From NCBI RefSeq assembly GCF_002802865.1, contig NZ_PGLQ01000004.1, positions 146,150 through 202,130 of the forward strand: a stretch of DNA of 55,981 nucleotides, in the 5' to 3' direction. The notes beneath the pieces are model-generated. The model was not told the DNA's origin, did not search any database, and worked only from the letters and a program-made list of their open reading frames with translations. Shown piece by piece: positions 7,492 to 15,909 of this stretch (within the stretch, counting starts at the first letter, position 1; every line of letters begins with the position of its first letter). A program made the translations under genes and the position numbers. The stretch comes from Bifidobacterium scaligerum (GTDB lineage: Bacteria; Actinomycetota; Actinomycetes; Actinomycetales; Bifidobacteriaceae).

Positions 7492-9555
7492 ATGAGCGAT
7501 GTGCTGGGTAAAGAGCTTGATGCAGCCGATTTCGATGACGTGAACGGCACGCCCGCCCCCGCAACCGACGCTCCGCTTTTGCACAACATCAGCTCCCCTG
7601 CCGACGTCAAGGCATTACCCGCCGATCAGCTCACAGAGCTATGTCGCGAAATCCGCACCACGTTGCTCAAATACGGCCATGAACACGGCGGACATATCGG
7701 GTCCAATCTTGGCATGGTGGAAGCCACGGTTGCCTTGCACCGCGTGTTTGACTCCCCTCGCGACCGTATCGTTTTCGATGTTTCCCACCAAAGCTACGTG
7801 CATAAGATGCTCACCGGCCGCGCTCTCGCCTATCTCGATCCATGCCATTTTCAAGATGTGACCGGTTTTACCAATCCCGATGAAAGCGAACACGATCAGT
7901 TCGTACTCGGTCACACCGGCACGTCGATTTCCTTGGCTTGCGGCATCGCCAAAACCCGTGATGCAGAACTCGCCGGCAACGGCACCAGTGACATCGGCAA
8001 TGTCGTAGCCGTGATCGGCGACGGTTCTTTGAGCTCCGGCGTGGCATTCGAAGGCCTCAATAATGCTGCCGAGCAAGGCGGCAACCTCATCATCATCTTT
8101 AACGACAACGAGATGTCCATCGCCGGCGATTTTGGCGGCATGTATGGTCCGCTCGCCCGGCTACGCGCATCCGGCGGCACCGCGCAGCCGAACCTGTTCA
8201 ACGCGTTCGGCTTGGATTATCGTTACGTCGAAGCCGGCAACGATGTGAACACACTGGTCAGGGCTTTCGCCGAGGTACGTGACATCGATCATCCGGTGGT
8301 GGTACATATCCATACGCTGAAGGGTGCAGGCTATGAAGGCTCGACCGGCAATAATCAGCCGCTTCAGCACGCCACTGCGACACAGCAGGCCGAAGGCATC
8401 CCCGCCACCAACAATGTGCTGCATGGCGAACCATGGCATTCCGATCACTGCAACCTGTCCGACCATGAACCTCACGAAGGCCAGTGCGAGGCTTCCCATT
8501 GGCAGAATCCGGATGCATCGCTCGGCAAGCCCGAAGATCCGCGCAAGTACTACGGCAAAATGGCTATGGCGGCACTTGAGCCGCGCTTCGCAACAGAGCC
8601 CGGTTTGGTGGTGATTTCTCCGGCAACCCCTGGCTCCAACGGCATTACGCACGAGTTCCGCGAGCGCGCGAATACGCACTATGTAGACACCGGCATTACC
8701 GAATCGCATGCGGTGGCGTTTGCCGCTGGCATCGCACGCGCCGGCGGCACTCCGGTAGTGGCCACTACCGCTTCGTTCTTCCAGCGCGCTTATGATCAGT
8801 TCTTCCAAGAGATGAGTCTGAATCGTTCACGTGTAACGGTGCTTGATTTTTTAGGTGGATTGTCCGGCTCCGACAACACCCACTCTGGCGCGTATGACTT
8901 GTCGATGTTCTCCAATATTCCTCAGGTGACGATGCTAGTGCCAACTTCCGGCCGCGATTACCTGGATGATCTGGCTTGGGCCACGTTGCCTGCCGATGAT
9001 GCCGATGCCCCCGATGGCGCCGTGGTGATTCGCGTGCCGGGTGAAGGTATTCTAGCGGCGGAACGCGATCCGAATTTGCTGCCCATTACCGGCGGACATG
9101 AGGTTGCGCGATCCGAATTCACGACCGCCGACATGCTGGCATGGCGCGTCAATCAGTTTGGCTCGCAGGTGGCAATCGTGGGCTTGGGCAATACGTATCC
9201 ATTGGCCGAACGCACTGCGGCAGCTTTGGCCGCAGACCATGGCATTGTTGCCACCGTAGTTGATCCGAGGCAGTGTACGTCACTGGATACTTCAGCGTTG
9301 GAATCTCTGCGCAGGGAGCATAGTCTGATTGTCACCCTTGAAGACGGGCAGTTGGAAGGCGGATGGGGTGAGAAGATCACCGCGTATTACGCGAATCACT
9401 TCTCGACCGACCATTCCCGCACCCCTCAGGTACTGAACTTCGGAGCATCCAAGGAGTTCACCGACCGAGTCCCATTGGCCGAATTGAATGCACGCTACGG
9501 ATTGACGGTTGAGCATCTGGTTAACACCATCGCTGATGCCATCGCACGTCGCTGA
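7492..9555 (+). CDS. DXS-like thiamine-diphosphate enzyme (1-deoxy-D-xylulose-5-phosphate synthase/transketolase family)
   Basis: 687 aa, longer than the usual ~620-640 of DXS. N-terminal ThDP domain: HGGHIGSNLG (65-74), FDVSHQSYVHKMLTG (95-109), GHTGTSIS (140-147), and the ThDP motif GDGSLSSG to NDNEMS (176-209). The pyrimidine domain carries DTGITESHAVAFAAG with the likely catalytic E404. A transketolase C-terminal domain follows. The FDVSHQ and SESH forms follow DXS rather than transketolase. The canonical GLSGFPKR-type stretch is replaced by a shorter one, and residues 311-336 insert eight His/Cys. Reaction inferred: pyruvate + glyceraldehyde-3-phosphate to DXP. A paralogue with another acceptor is possible. 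RBS GAGGGGAG upstream of ATG 7492. Confidence 0.8.
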   Translation: MSDVLGKELDAADFDDVNGTPAPATDAPLLHNISSPADVKALPADQLTELCREIRTTLLKYGHEHGGHIGSNLGMVEATVALHRVFDSPRDRIVFDVSHQSYVHKMLTGRALAYLDPCHFQDVTGFTNPDESEHDQFVLGHTGTSISLACGIAKTRDAELAGNGTSDIGNVVAVIGDGSLSSGVAFEGLNNAAEQGGNLIIIFNDNEMSIAGDFGGMYGPLARLRASGGTAQPNLFNAFGLDYRYVEAGNDVNTLVRAFAEVRDIDHPVVVHIHTLKGAGYEGSTGNNQPLQHATATQQAEGIPATNNVLHGEPWHSDHCNLSDHEPHEGQCEASHWQNPDASLGKPEDPRKYYGKMAMAALEPRFATEPGLVVISPATPGSNGITHEFRERANTHYVDTGITESHAVAFAAGIARAGGTPVVATTASFFQRAYDQFFQEMSLNRSRVTVLDFLGGLSGSDNTHSGAYDLSMFSNIPQVTMLVPTSGRDYLDDLAWATLPADDADAPDGAVVIRVPGEGILAAERDPNLLPITGGHEVARSEFTTADMLAWRVNQFGSQVAIVGLGNTYPLAERTAAALAADHGIVATVVDPRQCTSLDTSALESLRREHSLIVTLEDGQLEGGWGEKITAYYANHFSTDHSRTPQVLNFGASKEFTDRVPLAELNARYGLTVEHLVNTIADAIARR

Positions 9556-9717
9556 ATATAAAAAAGACCGGGAAACAATACGCGGCGTGAGTCCCAGAGA
9601 CAATGCTGTGCTGTGGCCGGACAGGCTGGATGAGGTGGCCGAGGCCATGGAGCGGAGAAGGGCCGAGACAGTCCATCAGGGACTATCAGGGACGAAAGCA
9701 GTATAGGAGGAATAAGC

Positions 9718-9751
9718 AAACCCCTTGGAACCTAATGATTCCAAGGGGTTT
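9718..9751. terminator. Bidirectional terminator between the DXS-like gene and tRNA-Arg
   Basis: Perfect 13-bp arms AAACCCCTTGGAA and TTCCAAGGGGTTT enclose an 8-nt loop. It lies 5 nt beyond the 3' end of the minus-strand tRNA and 160 nt after the DXS-like stop, so it can end both transcripts. Confidence 0.85.
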
Positions 9752-9755
9752 CTCG

Positions 9756-9829
9756 TGACCCCGGCCGGGCTCGAACCGGCGACCCTGAGATTAGAAGTCA
9801 CATGCTCTATCCAGCTGAGCTACGGGGCC
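9756..9829 (-). tRNA. tRNA-Arg (anticodon TCT)
   Basis: 74-nt cloverleaf on the minus strand. The acceptor stem GGCCCCG pairs with CGGGGTC (one G-U), discriminator A; the D-arm begins TAGCTCAGCTGG; the anticodon loop CTTCTAA gives TCT; the T-arm contains GGTTCGAGCC. CCA is not encoded directly after. It reads AGA arginine codons, which are rare in these GC-rich genes. Confidence 0.95.
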
Positions 9830-10000
9830 AAACCTGCAACATTGTAACCGCTGGGGTGTAAAAACCCGGAACAGGCGAATCTCCGGGAACACCCTTAGGG
9901 GGTGCGCATCCTTGGCAACGACTATAGACTGGCTGAAGATGCGCTGCATACCCGGCGCAGCTCATGCCCGCCAATGGCGACGAACAGGGAAGAAGGGGTC

Positions 10001-10795
10001 GTGTCGCGAGCGATTATCGAAGTGAGAAACCTGCGCAAGGAATACCCCGTGGAGGATGAGACGGTGGTGGCGCTCGACCGTGTCAACCTTGCCATTCCCC
10101 AAGGCCAGATCTGCTGCATTTTCGGCGAATCCGGGTCCGGAAAATCAACGTTGCTCAATCAGCTCGCCGGCATGGAGAAGCCCACGCGAGGTGGGGTGCG
10201 CATCGGCGGAGTGCCCGTAAGTCACCTGAGCGAGCGTGAATTGGCTGCGTTCCGTCAAAAACATCTGGGATTCGTATTCCAGTCCTACAATCTGCTGCCG
10301 AATCTCACCGCAGTGGAGAACGTGGCGATGCCGCTGATGTTCCGAGGCGTTCCCAAACAACAGCGGGAACGCGCGGCTCGCGGCGTGTTGAAGCGCGTCG
10401 GGCTCGGACACCGGCTCAACCACTATCCGCGGCAGATGTCCGGCGGACAGCAGCAGCGCGTCGGCATAGCCCGCGCATTCGTCACCCGTCCTGAAGTGGT
10501 GTTCGCCGACGAGCCGACCGGCAACCTTGATTCAAAAACCAAAACCGAAGTCATGGATATGATCTGCGCGTTCGCCCGGGACTTCCACCAGACGATCGTA
10601 CTGGTCACGCATGATCCGCAGATGGCCTCCTACGCGGATCGCATCGTCACGCTGCTTGACGGACGGATTGTGGACGACCGGCTGAACATGTCGCATCAAC
10701 AGTCAATCACAAATGCTTCCGACAGCTCAGCGCCGCCAATCAAATCGACAACATCGACCGAACCAACCGCAAACCAGAGGAGCTCACAACGATGA
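10001..10795 (+). CDS. ABC transporter ATP-binding subunit (LolD/MacB type)
   Basis: 264 aa from GTG 10001, which has GAAGAAGGGG just upstream. An in-frame ATG at 9974 and a GTG at 9902 would lengthen it, but neither has a clear RBS. Walker A GESGSGKST, Q-loop FVFQSYNLLP, signature MSGGQQQRVGIARA, Walker B VVFADEPTGNLDS, H-loop VTHD. The TGNLDS form and length are typical of ATPases that drive FtsX/MacB permeases. It overlaps the next gene by 4 nt (ATGA), so the triad with the surface protein and permease is co-translated. Confidence 0.92.
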   Translation: MSRAIIEVRNLRKEYPVEDETVVALDRVNLAIPQGQICCIFGESGSGKSTLLNQLAGMEKPTRGGVRIGGVPVSHLSERELAAFRQKHLGFVFQSYNLLPNLTAVENVAMPLMFRGVPKQQRERAARGVLKRVGLGHRLNHYPRQMSGGQQQRVGIARAFVTRPEVVFADEPTGNLDSKTKTEVMDMICAFARDFHQTIVLVTHDPQMASYADRIVTLLDGRIVDDRLNMSHQQSITNASDSSAPPIKSTTSTEPTANQRSSQR

Positions 10796-11925
10796 AACAC
10801 CTGACCAACCGCACCCTAGCTGTCATCGTCGCGCTGCTCGCAACCATCGCGTTGGCGCTGACCGTCATTTCTTTGCCGACCCCACAGGCATATGCCGTGG
10901 ATGGTAGCGACGGCACGGCACAGACCGACGGCGCGGACGCCACGCCGACGGCCGGCCCCGTACCCAACATCATCATCTCCAATTTCACCTATGGCGGCGA
11001 TTCGGTGGCGGCCGGCGCCAACTTCAATCTCGACTTCACTTTCCAGAACATGGGTCAGGTTGCCGTCACGAACATGGTCATCACTGTCGATGGCGGCGAA
11101 AGCTTCGCCATCGCAGGCGGCACGAACACGTTCTACGTGGACGCACTGTGGGCCGGGTATGCGATGACCCAGACTGTGCCGATGCAGGCGCTATCCTCCG
11201 CCAAGTCCGGTGCACAGCCGGTAACCGTAAGCTTCAAATATGAGTATGTGGATGCGAACGTCCGCTCCTCAAGTCAATCCGATATCAAGATTTCCGTACC
11301 GATCAGCCAACCGGATCGTTTCGAGGTCAACGATCCGGTGATGCCCGAACAGTCGTTCGCCGGCGAGGAAACCACCATCACGTTGGATTACGTGAACAAA
11401 GGCAAGGGCGATATTTCGAACGTCGAAGCCACGATGGAGGGCGAAGGCTTCGACGCCACTATGAAAACCCAGTATGTCGGCAATGTGGCTTCCGGTACGA
11501 CCGGTTCCATCGGCTACGCGTTCACGCCTCAGGCTGCCGGCGAGCTCGACGCCAAACTCAAAGTCACGTACGAGGATTCCGACGGCCAGTCCAAAACCAA
11601 GGAGTTCCCGGTCAAACTCACCGTATCCGATCCGATGCCTGTCGATGATGGCACCGCCGTTGATCCGAATATGGAGGTGGACGCCAATCAGGGTCTGCCA
11701 TGGTGGGTATGGGCTGTAGTCGTTGTACTCGCAATCACGGTGATCGTGGTGTTGGTGGTACTGGTGCGCCGCAAGCGCAAGAAGAAGGCTCAAAGCGACA
11801 TCGACGAGGAATGGGACGACTGGTCGGCCGCCAACAGCTCCAGCGACGCTGGCAAAGACGACGGTTCTACGGCTTCCGGTTCGGCGAACACCGAAGTGAT
11901 CGAACCTGCCGCCCACAAGTCCTGA
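10792..11925 (+). CDS. Membrane-anchored extracellular protein with CARDB-like beta domains, partner of the ABC triad
   Basis: 377 aa. The signal peptide ends near AYA (residues ~33-35) and is followed by a variable acidic stretch. Two repeats resembling COG1361/CARDB Ig-like domains follow: NIIISNFTYGGDSVAAGANFNLDFTFQNMG and DPVMPEQSFAGEETTITLDYVNKG are broken here as FNLDFTFQNMG and ITLDYVNKGKG. A single transmembrane helix at ~303-325 (WWVWAVVVVLAITVIVV) precedes a Lys/Arg-rich cytosolic tail. The bulk therefore faces outside. It lies between an ABC ATPase (4-nt overlap) and an FtsX-type permease (14 nt downstream), so it is probably an accessory or substrate-contact subunit. No enzymatic motif seen. 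Confidence 0.75.
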   Translation: MKHLTNRTLAVIVALLATIALALTVISLPTPQAYAVDGSDGTAQTDGADATPTAGPVPNIIISNFTYGGDSVAAGANFNLDFTFQNMGQVAVTNMVITVDGGESFAIAGGTNTFYVDALWAGYAMTQTVPMQALSSAKSGAQPVTVSFKYEYVDANVRSSSQSDIKISVPISQPDRFEVNDPVMPEQSFAGEETTITLDYVNKGKGDISNVEATMEGEGFDATMKTQYVGNVASGTTGSIGYAFTPQAAGELDAKLKVTYEDSDGQSKTKEFPVKLTVSDPMPVDDGTAVDPNMEVDANQGLPWWVWAVVVVLAITVIVVLVVLVRRKRKKKAQSDIDEEWDDWSAANSSSDAGKDDGSTASGSANTEVIEPAAHKS

Positions 11926-11939
11926 CGAAGGGCCCTGCC

Positions 11940-13439
11940 ATGCGATTCGGCGATATTCTGCGACTTTGCCGCCAGAACCTCTGGCGGCGCAAATCCCGTA
12001 CCATACTGACCGTGCTCGGCGTCATCGTGGGCTGCAGCTCCATCGTGCTGATGATCTCCCTCGGTCAAGGCATCAATGAACAGAACGAAAAAATGATTCA
12101 GTCCATGGGCGACCTGTCCATCGTGACCGTCTACACCGCCGGCAGCGGCATGGTGAACACCGGTTCCGGTACGGAGAGCGTCAAACTCGACGACAAGGCC
12201 GTGGAATCCTTCCGCACGCTCAGCAACGTCTCTGGTGTGACCCCGATGATGAACTTCCCATACAATGTGACGCTCAAGGCCGGTCCGGGCGGGCGCTACA
12301 TCGCCGATTACGTGCAGGTCATGGGCATCGACATGGCTCAGTTCGATCAGATGGGCTACAAGACCATCGAGGGTACGCAGCCGACCAAAACCGGACAGGC
12401 CATGGCCGGCGAGTGGCTCGCCTACGACTTCATGGATACGTTGCACGGCGGCGACATGCGCTACGCCAACCGTGGTGACGGCGGTTACTCATGCACGTAC
12501 AATGCCGCCACCGGGCAGTGCGAGGAGCCCGAAGATCAGGATCCGTTTTTCGACCCGATGAACACCCAGATCACTCTGGTCACCGGCACCGACTATCAGG
12601 GTGATTCGTACACAATGCAGATGTATGGCAGTAAAGGAGGAGGCTCAGGCTCCGCCACGCAATCGGAAACCATCGACGAGACCCTGTCCATCTCAGGACT
12701 GACCAAAGCCGACCAGAGCAAGGGATACGCCACTTCCAGCGGTCTGGTCATGGATTTGAAGGATCTCAAGGCGCTGATCGCGAAAGCGGATCCCTCCGCC
12801 GCCAAGAAAACCACCACATACGATCAGGTGTTCGTCAAAGCATCCGACCTGTCATCGGTACCGGAGGTGGAGTCGCAGCTCAAAGCGATGGGATATGAGA
12901 CCTCTTCCTATGAGGACATGCGTAAGAGCATGGAGGAACAGTCACGTTCGATTCAGCTTATTCTAGGCGGTATCGGCGCGGTATCGCTGCTGGTGGCCGC
13001 CATCGGCATCGCCAACACCATGGTGATGTCCGTAACCGAACGCACACGCGAAATCGGCATCATGAAAGCGCTGGGATGTTATGTACGAGATATTCGCGTG
13101 ATGTTTTTGGCCGAAGCCGGTGCGATCGGCTTCCTCGGCGGCCTCATCGGCTGCATACTCAGTGGATTGATATCGTTGGGCATCAATCTGGTGGGCATGA
13201 CATTGTTCGCGTCAATGTACGGGTTCAGTACCCGCGACGCCGACTCATTGTCGTTTGGGCAACGGGTCTGGCAGATGCTGGTCGGAGGCGAGGATGTCAC
13301 GCGCTTCTCGGTAATTCCTTGGTGGCTATTCCTGTTCGCCATTCTCTTCTCCACGTTGATCGGTCTGCTCTTCGGATTCGGACCGGCCAACAAAGCCGTG
13401 AAGATACCGGCGCTGGACGCCATTAAAAACAACGAATAG
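11940..13439 (+). CDS. FtsX/MacB-type ABC permease
   Basis: 499 aa from ATG 11940. One N-terminal transmembrane helix follows a basic start (RKSRTILTVLGVIVG). A large extracellular MacB-type periplasmic-core domain spans ~45-325. Three C-terminal helices form the FtsX domain, with the characteristic SVTERTREIGIMKALGC loop and a PANKAVKIPALDAIKN tail. Such permeases with LolD-type ATPases act as mechanotransmission or export systems rather than importers. The cargo or signal is unknown; the intervening surface protein may form the outer part of the complex. Confidence 0.9.
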   Translation: MRFGDILRLCRQNLWRRKSRTILTVLGVIVGCSSIVLMISLGQGINEQNEKMIQSMGDLSIVTVYTAGSGMVNTGSGTESVKLDDKAVESFRTLSNVSGVTPMMNFPYNVTLKAGPGGRYIADYVQVMGIDMAQFDQMGYKTIEGTQPTKTGQAMAGEWLAYDFMDTLHGGDMRYANRGDGGYSCTYNAATGQCEEPEDQDPFFDPMNTQITLVTGTDYQGDSYTMQMYGSKGGGSGSATQSETIDETLSISGLTKADQSKGYATSSGLVMDLKDLKALIAKADPSAAKKTTTYDQVFVKASDLSSVPEVESQLKAMGYETSSYEDMRKSMEEQSRSIQLILGGIGAVSLLVAAIGIANTMVMSVTERTREIGIMKALGCYVRDIRVMFLAEAGAIGFLGGLIGCILSGLISLGINLVGMTLFASMYGFSTRDADSLSFGQRVWQMLVGGEDVTRFSVIPWWLFLFAILFSTLIGLLFGFGPANKAVKIPALDAIKNNE

Positions 13440-13493
13440 CGAACAGCAACAAGGCAATCCGCACACCGCCCCTATCGTTGCAAGCAAATCCGC

Positions 13494-14798
13494 GTGTCTG
13501 CTCGCAACGATACCATCGCAATCATGGGGACAAGAACAGATGCAGCGTATCGCACCGTAGACGGACAGGACGGTCATACCTCCTCTCCCCACATCTCGGA
13601 TAGCTCTGGTGACAGAGCCGCCACCGCTGATCGTCGTACAGTCACCGATAACGCCAATCATGGCACTGATCATGATGCCGAACCCAACGCAACTGTGCTG
13701 ACGTTCCAATACGCACAGCAGAGTTTCGCCAGCGCCGGCCTGACCTGGACTGCCGATCGACTCAAATCTTCTTTCCCGTCCGCCGCCGGTTCCAGCAACG
13801 ACTCCGCTCCCCTCGACTTGTTGCTTGCCGATCAATGCCCGTTCATGACAAAGGCCGTGGTGTTCGACGGAGATGACAAAAACATCATTCGCGAACGTCA
13901 TACGTTCACTGGATCGGTGCTTCGTCAACTCAACGAGGCCAGCGTTCTGTTGGCCAAACTCAACAGTGGCCGGTACCCGGCCACTGCGCTGCGCGAATCG
14001 CTGGTCAACGCGCTGGAGCATCGGGATTACACCTATTCCGGTCCGACACTGATCAACATATTTGATTCACGACTGGAAATCGTCTCTCTGGGCAGTCTGG
14101 CCGACGGCATGGCCATCAACGATCTGCTCAACGGCGTATGCCAGCCACGCAATCCCCGGTTAGCCGTCACATTTGCCGATCTGAACCTTGCCGAGAATTG
14201 CGGCACCGGTATGCAAAGGATCATGGATTCCTACGCAGGCAATGACATCAGTCCACAATTGCGCGTCGGGCCGACTTCCGTGGCTATCGTGCTGCCATCC
14301 GTGATTCATGCGGAAACATCAGACGACAACGGCACCAGCCCCTCTGACGCGCCTTCCAAGACACCTGCCAAGCAGACCAGCGAGCAAGGAACACACGCCA
14401 AGCTCTATTCGTTCCCAGCCATTCAACGCATGACCGACTACATCCCGGATGCGTTGGCCGGTGCCCGTATCTGCGGCTGTGCCCCGCTGCAGATGGTGAC
14501 GTTAGGCAGCTACGGATTGGAGCTGCCCACACCAATCGATACCACGTCGGGCGAGGCGTCACAGGAGAACGCCATCGACACCGCGCTGATCAACCATGCC
14601 AATGAGACACTGGAACAGATCACATTGAACCTGCTGGCGTCAAGTGGCGTAAGTCTCAGCCGGAAAACCATCGAGCAGCAACTGGGACTCAGCCGCGATC
14701 AGGCCGCGCATCTGTTACGACAGTTGGAATTAGACGGCAAAATCGAACGACATGGCCGCTCCCGCGCCACCACATATTCATTGGCCTCACAGGCCTGA
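13494..14798 (+). CDS. Predicted transcriptional regulator with GHKL-type ATPase domain and C-terminal winged helix (COG2865-like)
   Basis: 434 aa from a GTG start; ATG 13524 is an alternative. The N-terminal ~100 residues are low-complexity. A Bergerat-type ATP-binding fold follows: ALRESLVNALEHRDY (about 163-177) is the N-box and NCGTGMQRIM (~237-246) the Gly-rich lid. Residues ~385-432 form a winged helix (KTIEQQLGLSRDQAAHLLRQLELDGKIERHG). COG2865 proteins usually start with an AlbA_2/Schlafen DNA-binding domain, which I do not recognise here. It lies 54 nt after the MacB-like gene on the same strand, so it may regulate the ABC triad. A small GC hairpin (14799-14812) follows the stop. Confidence 0.65.
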   Translation: MSARNDTIAIMGTRTDAAYRTVDGQDGHTSSPHISDSSGDRAATADRRTVTDNANHGTDHDAEPNATVLTFQYAQQSFASAGLTWTADRLKSSFPSAAGSSNDSAPLDLLLADQCPFMTKAVVFDGDDKNIIRERHTFTGSVLRQLNEASVLLAKLNSGRYPATALRESLVNALEHRDYTYSGPTLINIFDSRLEIVSLGSLADGMAINDLLNGVCQPRNPRLAVTFADLNLAENCGTGMQRIMDSYAGNDISPQLRVGPTSVAIVLPSVIHAETSDDNGTSPSDAPSKTPAKQTSEQGTHAKLYSFPAIQRMTDYIPDALAGARICGCAPLQMVTLGSYGLELPTPIDTTSGEASQENAIDTALINHANETLEQITLNLLASSGVSLSRKTIEQQLGLSRDQAAHLLRQLELDGKIERHGRSRATTYSLASQA

Positions 14799-14864
14799 GG
14801 GCTTTATCGCCCATACGCTCGCAATTTCATTTGCGTTTCGCGGATAGGCCGCACGACACTTGTG

Positions 14865-15734
14865 CTAACCTTCGAACACTCGGTCGCGAATCATACGACC
14901 CGACTCGTCCAGTGCGGTGGAGAACCGTCCATAGTCGGACAGAATCACGCCCATATACAGCATGTCCACCAGCGCAATATCCGGAATACGCGAAAAAATG
15001 GCATTCCCGTAAATCGTATGCGAGTCTCGACCGGTCAGCAGCGTCACATCAGCCCACCCGGCGAGCGGCGTATTGGCAGTATTGGTGATGGCCACGGTAT
15101 GCACGCCACGGGATTTCGCCAAACGCAACGCCTTCACGGTATCCGATGAACTGCCGGAATGGGAGAAGGCAACGGCCACATCATTCGTCTGCAAATGCCC
15201 GGCTCCAATCTGCTGAAGATAGGCATCCGTATTGAGTCGGCAAGACAGTCCCAGATAGCTGAGCTTGGTGAACAAGTCCATCGCCGGAACCATCGAGTTC
15301 TCCACACCGAGAATATCGACGAGATTCGCCTGGGCAATCAACGACACCGCCTTGCGATAGGCCTTGTCATCCACCGTATGACGCAACTCATCGATCAGGG
15401 CTTTGGCACCGTCTGCCGCCTTGTCGGCAATGGCATCAAGCGTATCCCACGGGTTGAGATCGAATCCGACCAACGGGTCGAACGTCACCTGATGCTCGGC
15501 CAACGGATGACGCAGCACATAACGCAGCTCACGATAGCCGCCGAATCCCAACTTGCGGGAGAATCGAATCACCGTAGGTTGGCTAACATGCGCGGCGTCC
15601 GCCAGCTGCCCTACCGTCAGCTCAGCGGCTTCATCAAGATGGTCGCGAATATACTGTGCCACCGCACGCTCCGCCGGGCGCAACGTTGGATAGACGTGGT
15701 CAATCCGTTCACGTATGCCCACTGAGGATTGCAC
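14865..15734 (-). CDS. RpiR-family transcriptional regulator (HTH_6 + SIS)
   Basis: 289 aa from GTG 15734, with AGGAG a few nt upstream. N-terminal HTH (QLADAAHVSQPTVIRFSRKLGFGGYRELR, shown here as its core VSQPTVIRFSRKLGF, residues ~50-65) and a C-terminal SIS domain (~125-260, FSHSGSSSDTVKALRLAKSRG core). SIS domains in this family bind sugar phosphates. It follows an SLC13/ArsB-type carrier on the same strand and is 1.96 kb from the AEP operon. Whether it controls the carrier, the phosphonate genes or distant sugar genes cannot be told from sequence. Confidence 0.88.
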   Translation of the reverse strand: MQSSVGIRERIDHVYPTLRPAERAVAQYIRDHLDEAAELTVGQLADAAHVSQPTVIRFSRKLGFGGYRELRYVLRHPLAEHQVTFDPLVGFDLNPWDTLDAIADKAADGAKALIDELRHTVDDKAYRKAVSLIAQANLVDILGVENSMVPAMDLFTKLSYLGLSCRLNTDAYLQQIGAGHLQTNDVAVAFSHSGSSSDTVKALRLAKSRGVHTVAITNTANTPLAGWADVTLLTGRDSHTIYGNAIFSRIPDIALVDMLYMGVILSDYGRFSTALDESGRMIRDRVFEG

Positions 15735-15909
15735 GGCTCACTCCTGACTCTGGCCTTGAAGTATGGTGTGTTTCCGTTATCCGAGCGTACCGGGTCGAAG
15801 AACACGGCACCGCACTCTGGATTACCGCCACGTGAACGATGGTTGAATTCTGCATCCTAAGAACCGAACCACATCAGGAAGGCGCACGAAAGAATCGCTC
15901 TCGCGCAAA

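Noticed and set aside
9509..9706. Short plus-strand frame after the DXS-like gene
   Set aside because: It begins inside the DXS-like gene, has no RBS and no recognised motif. The part beyond the DXS stop could be a relic, but nothing supports a gene.
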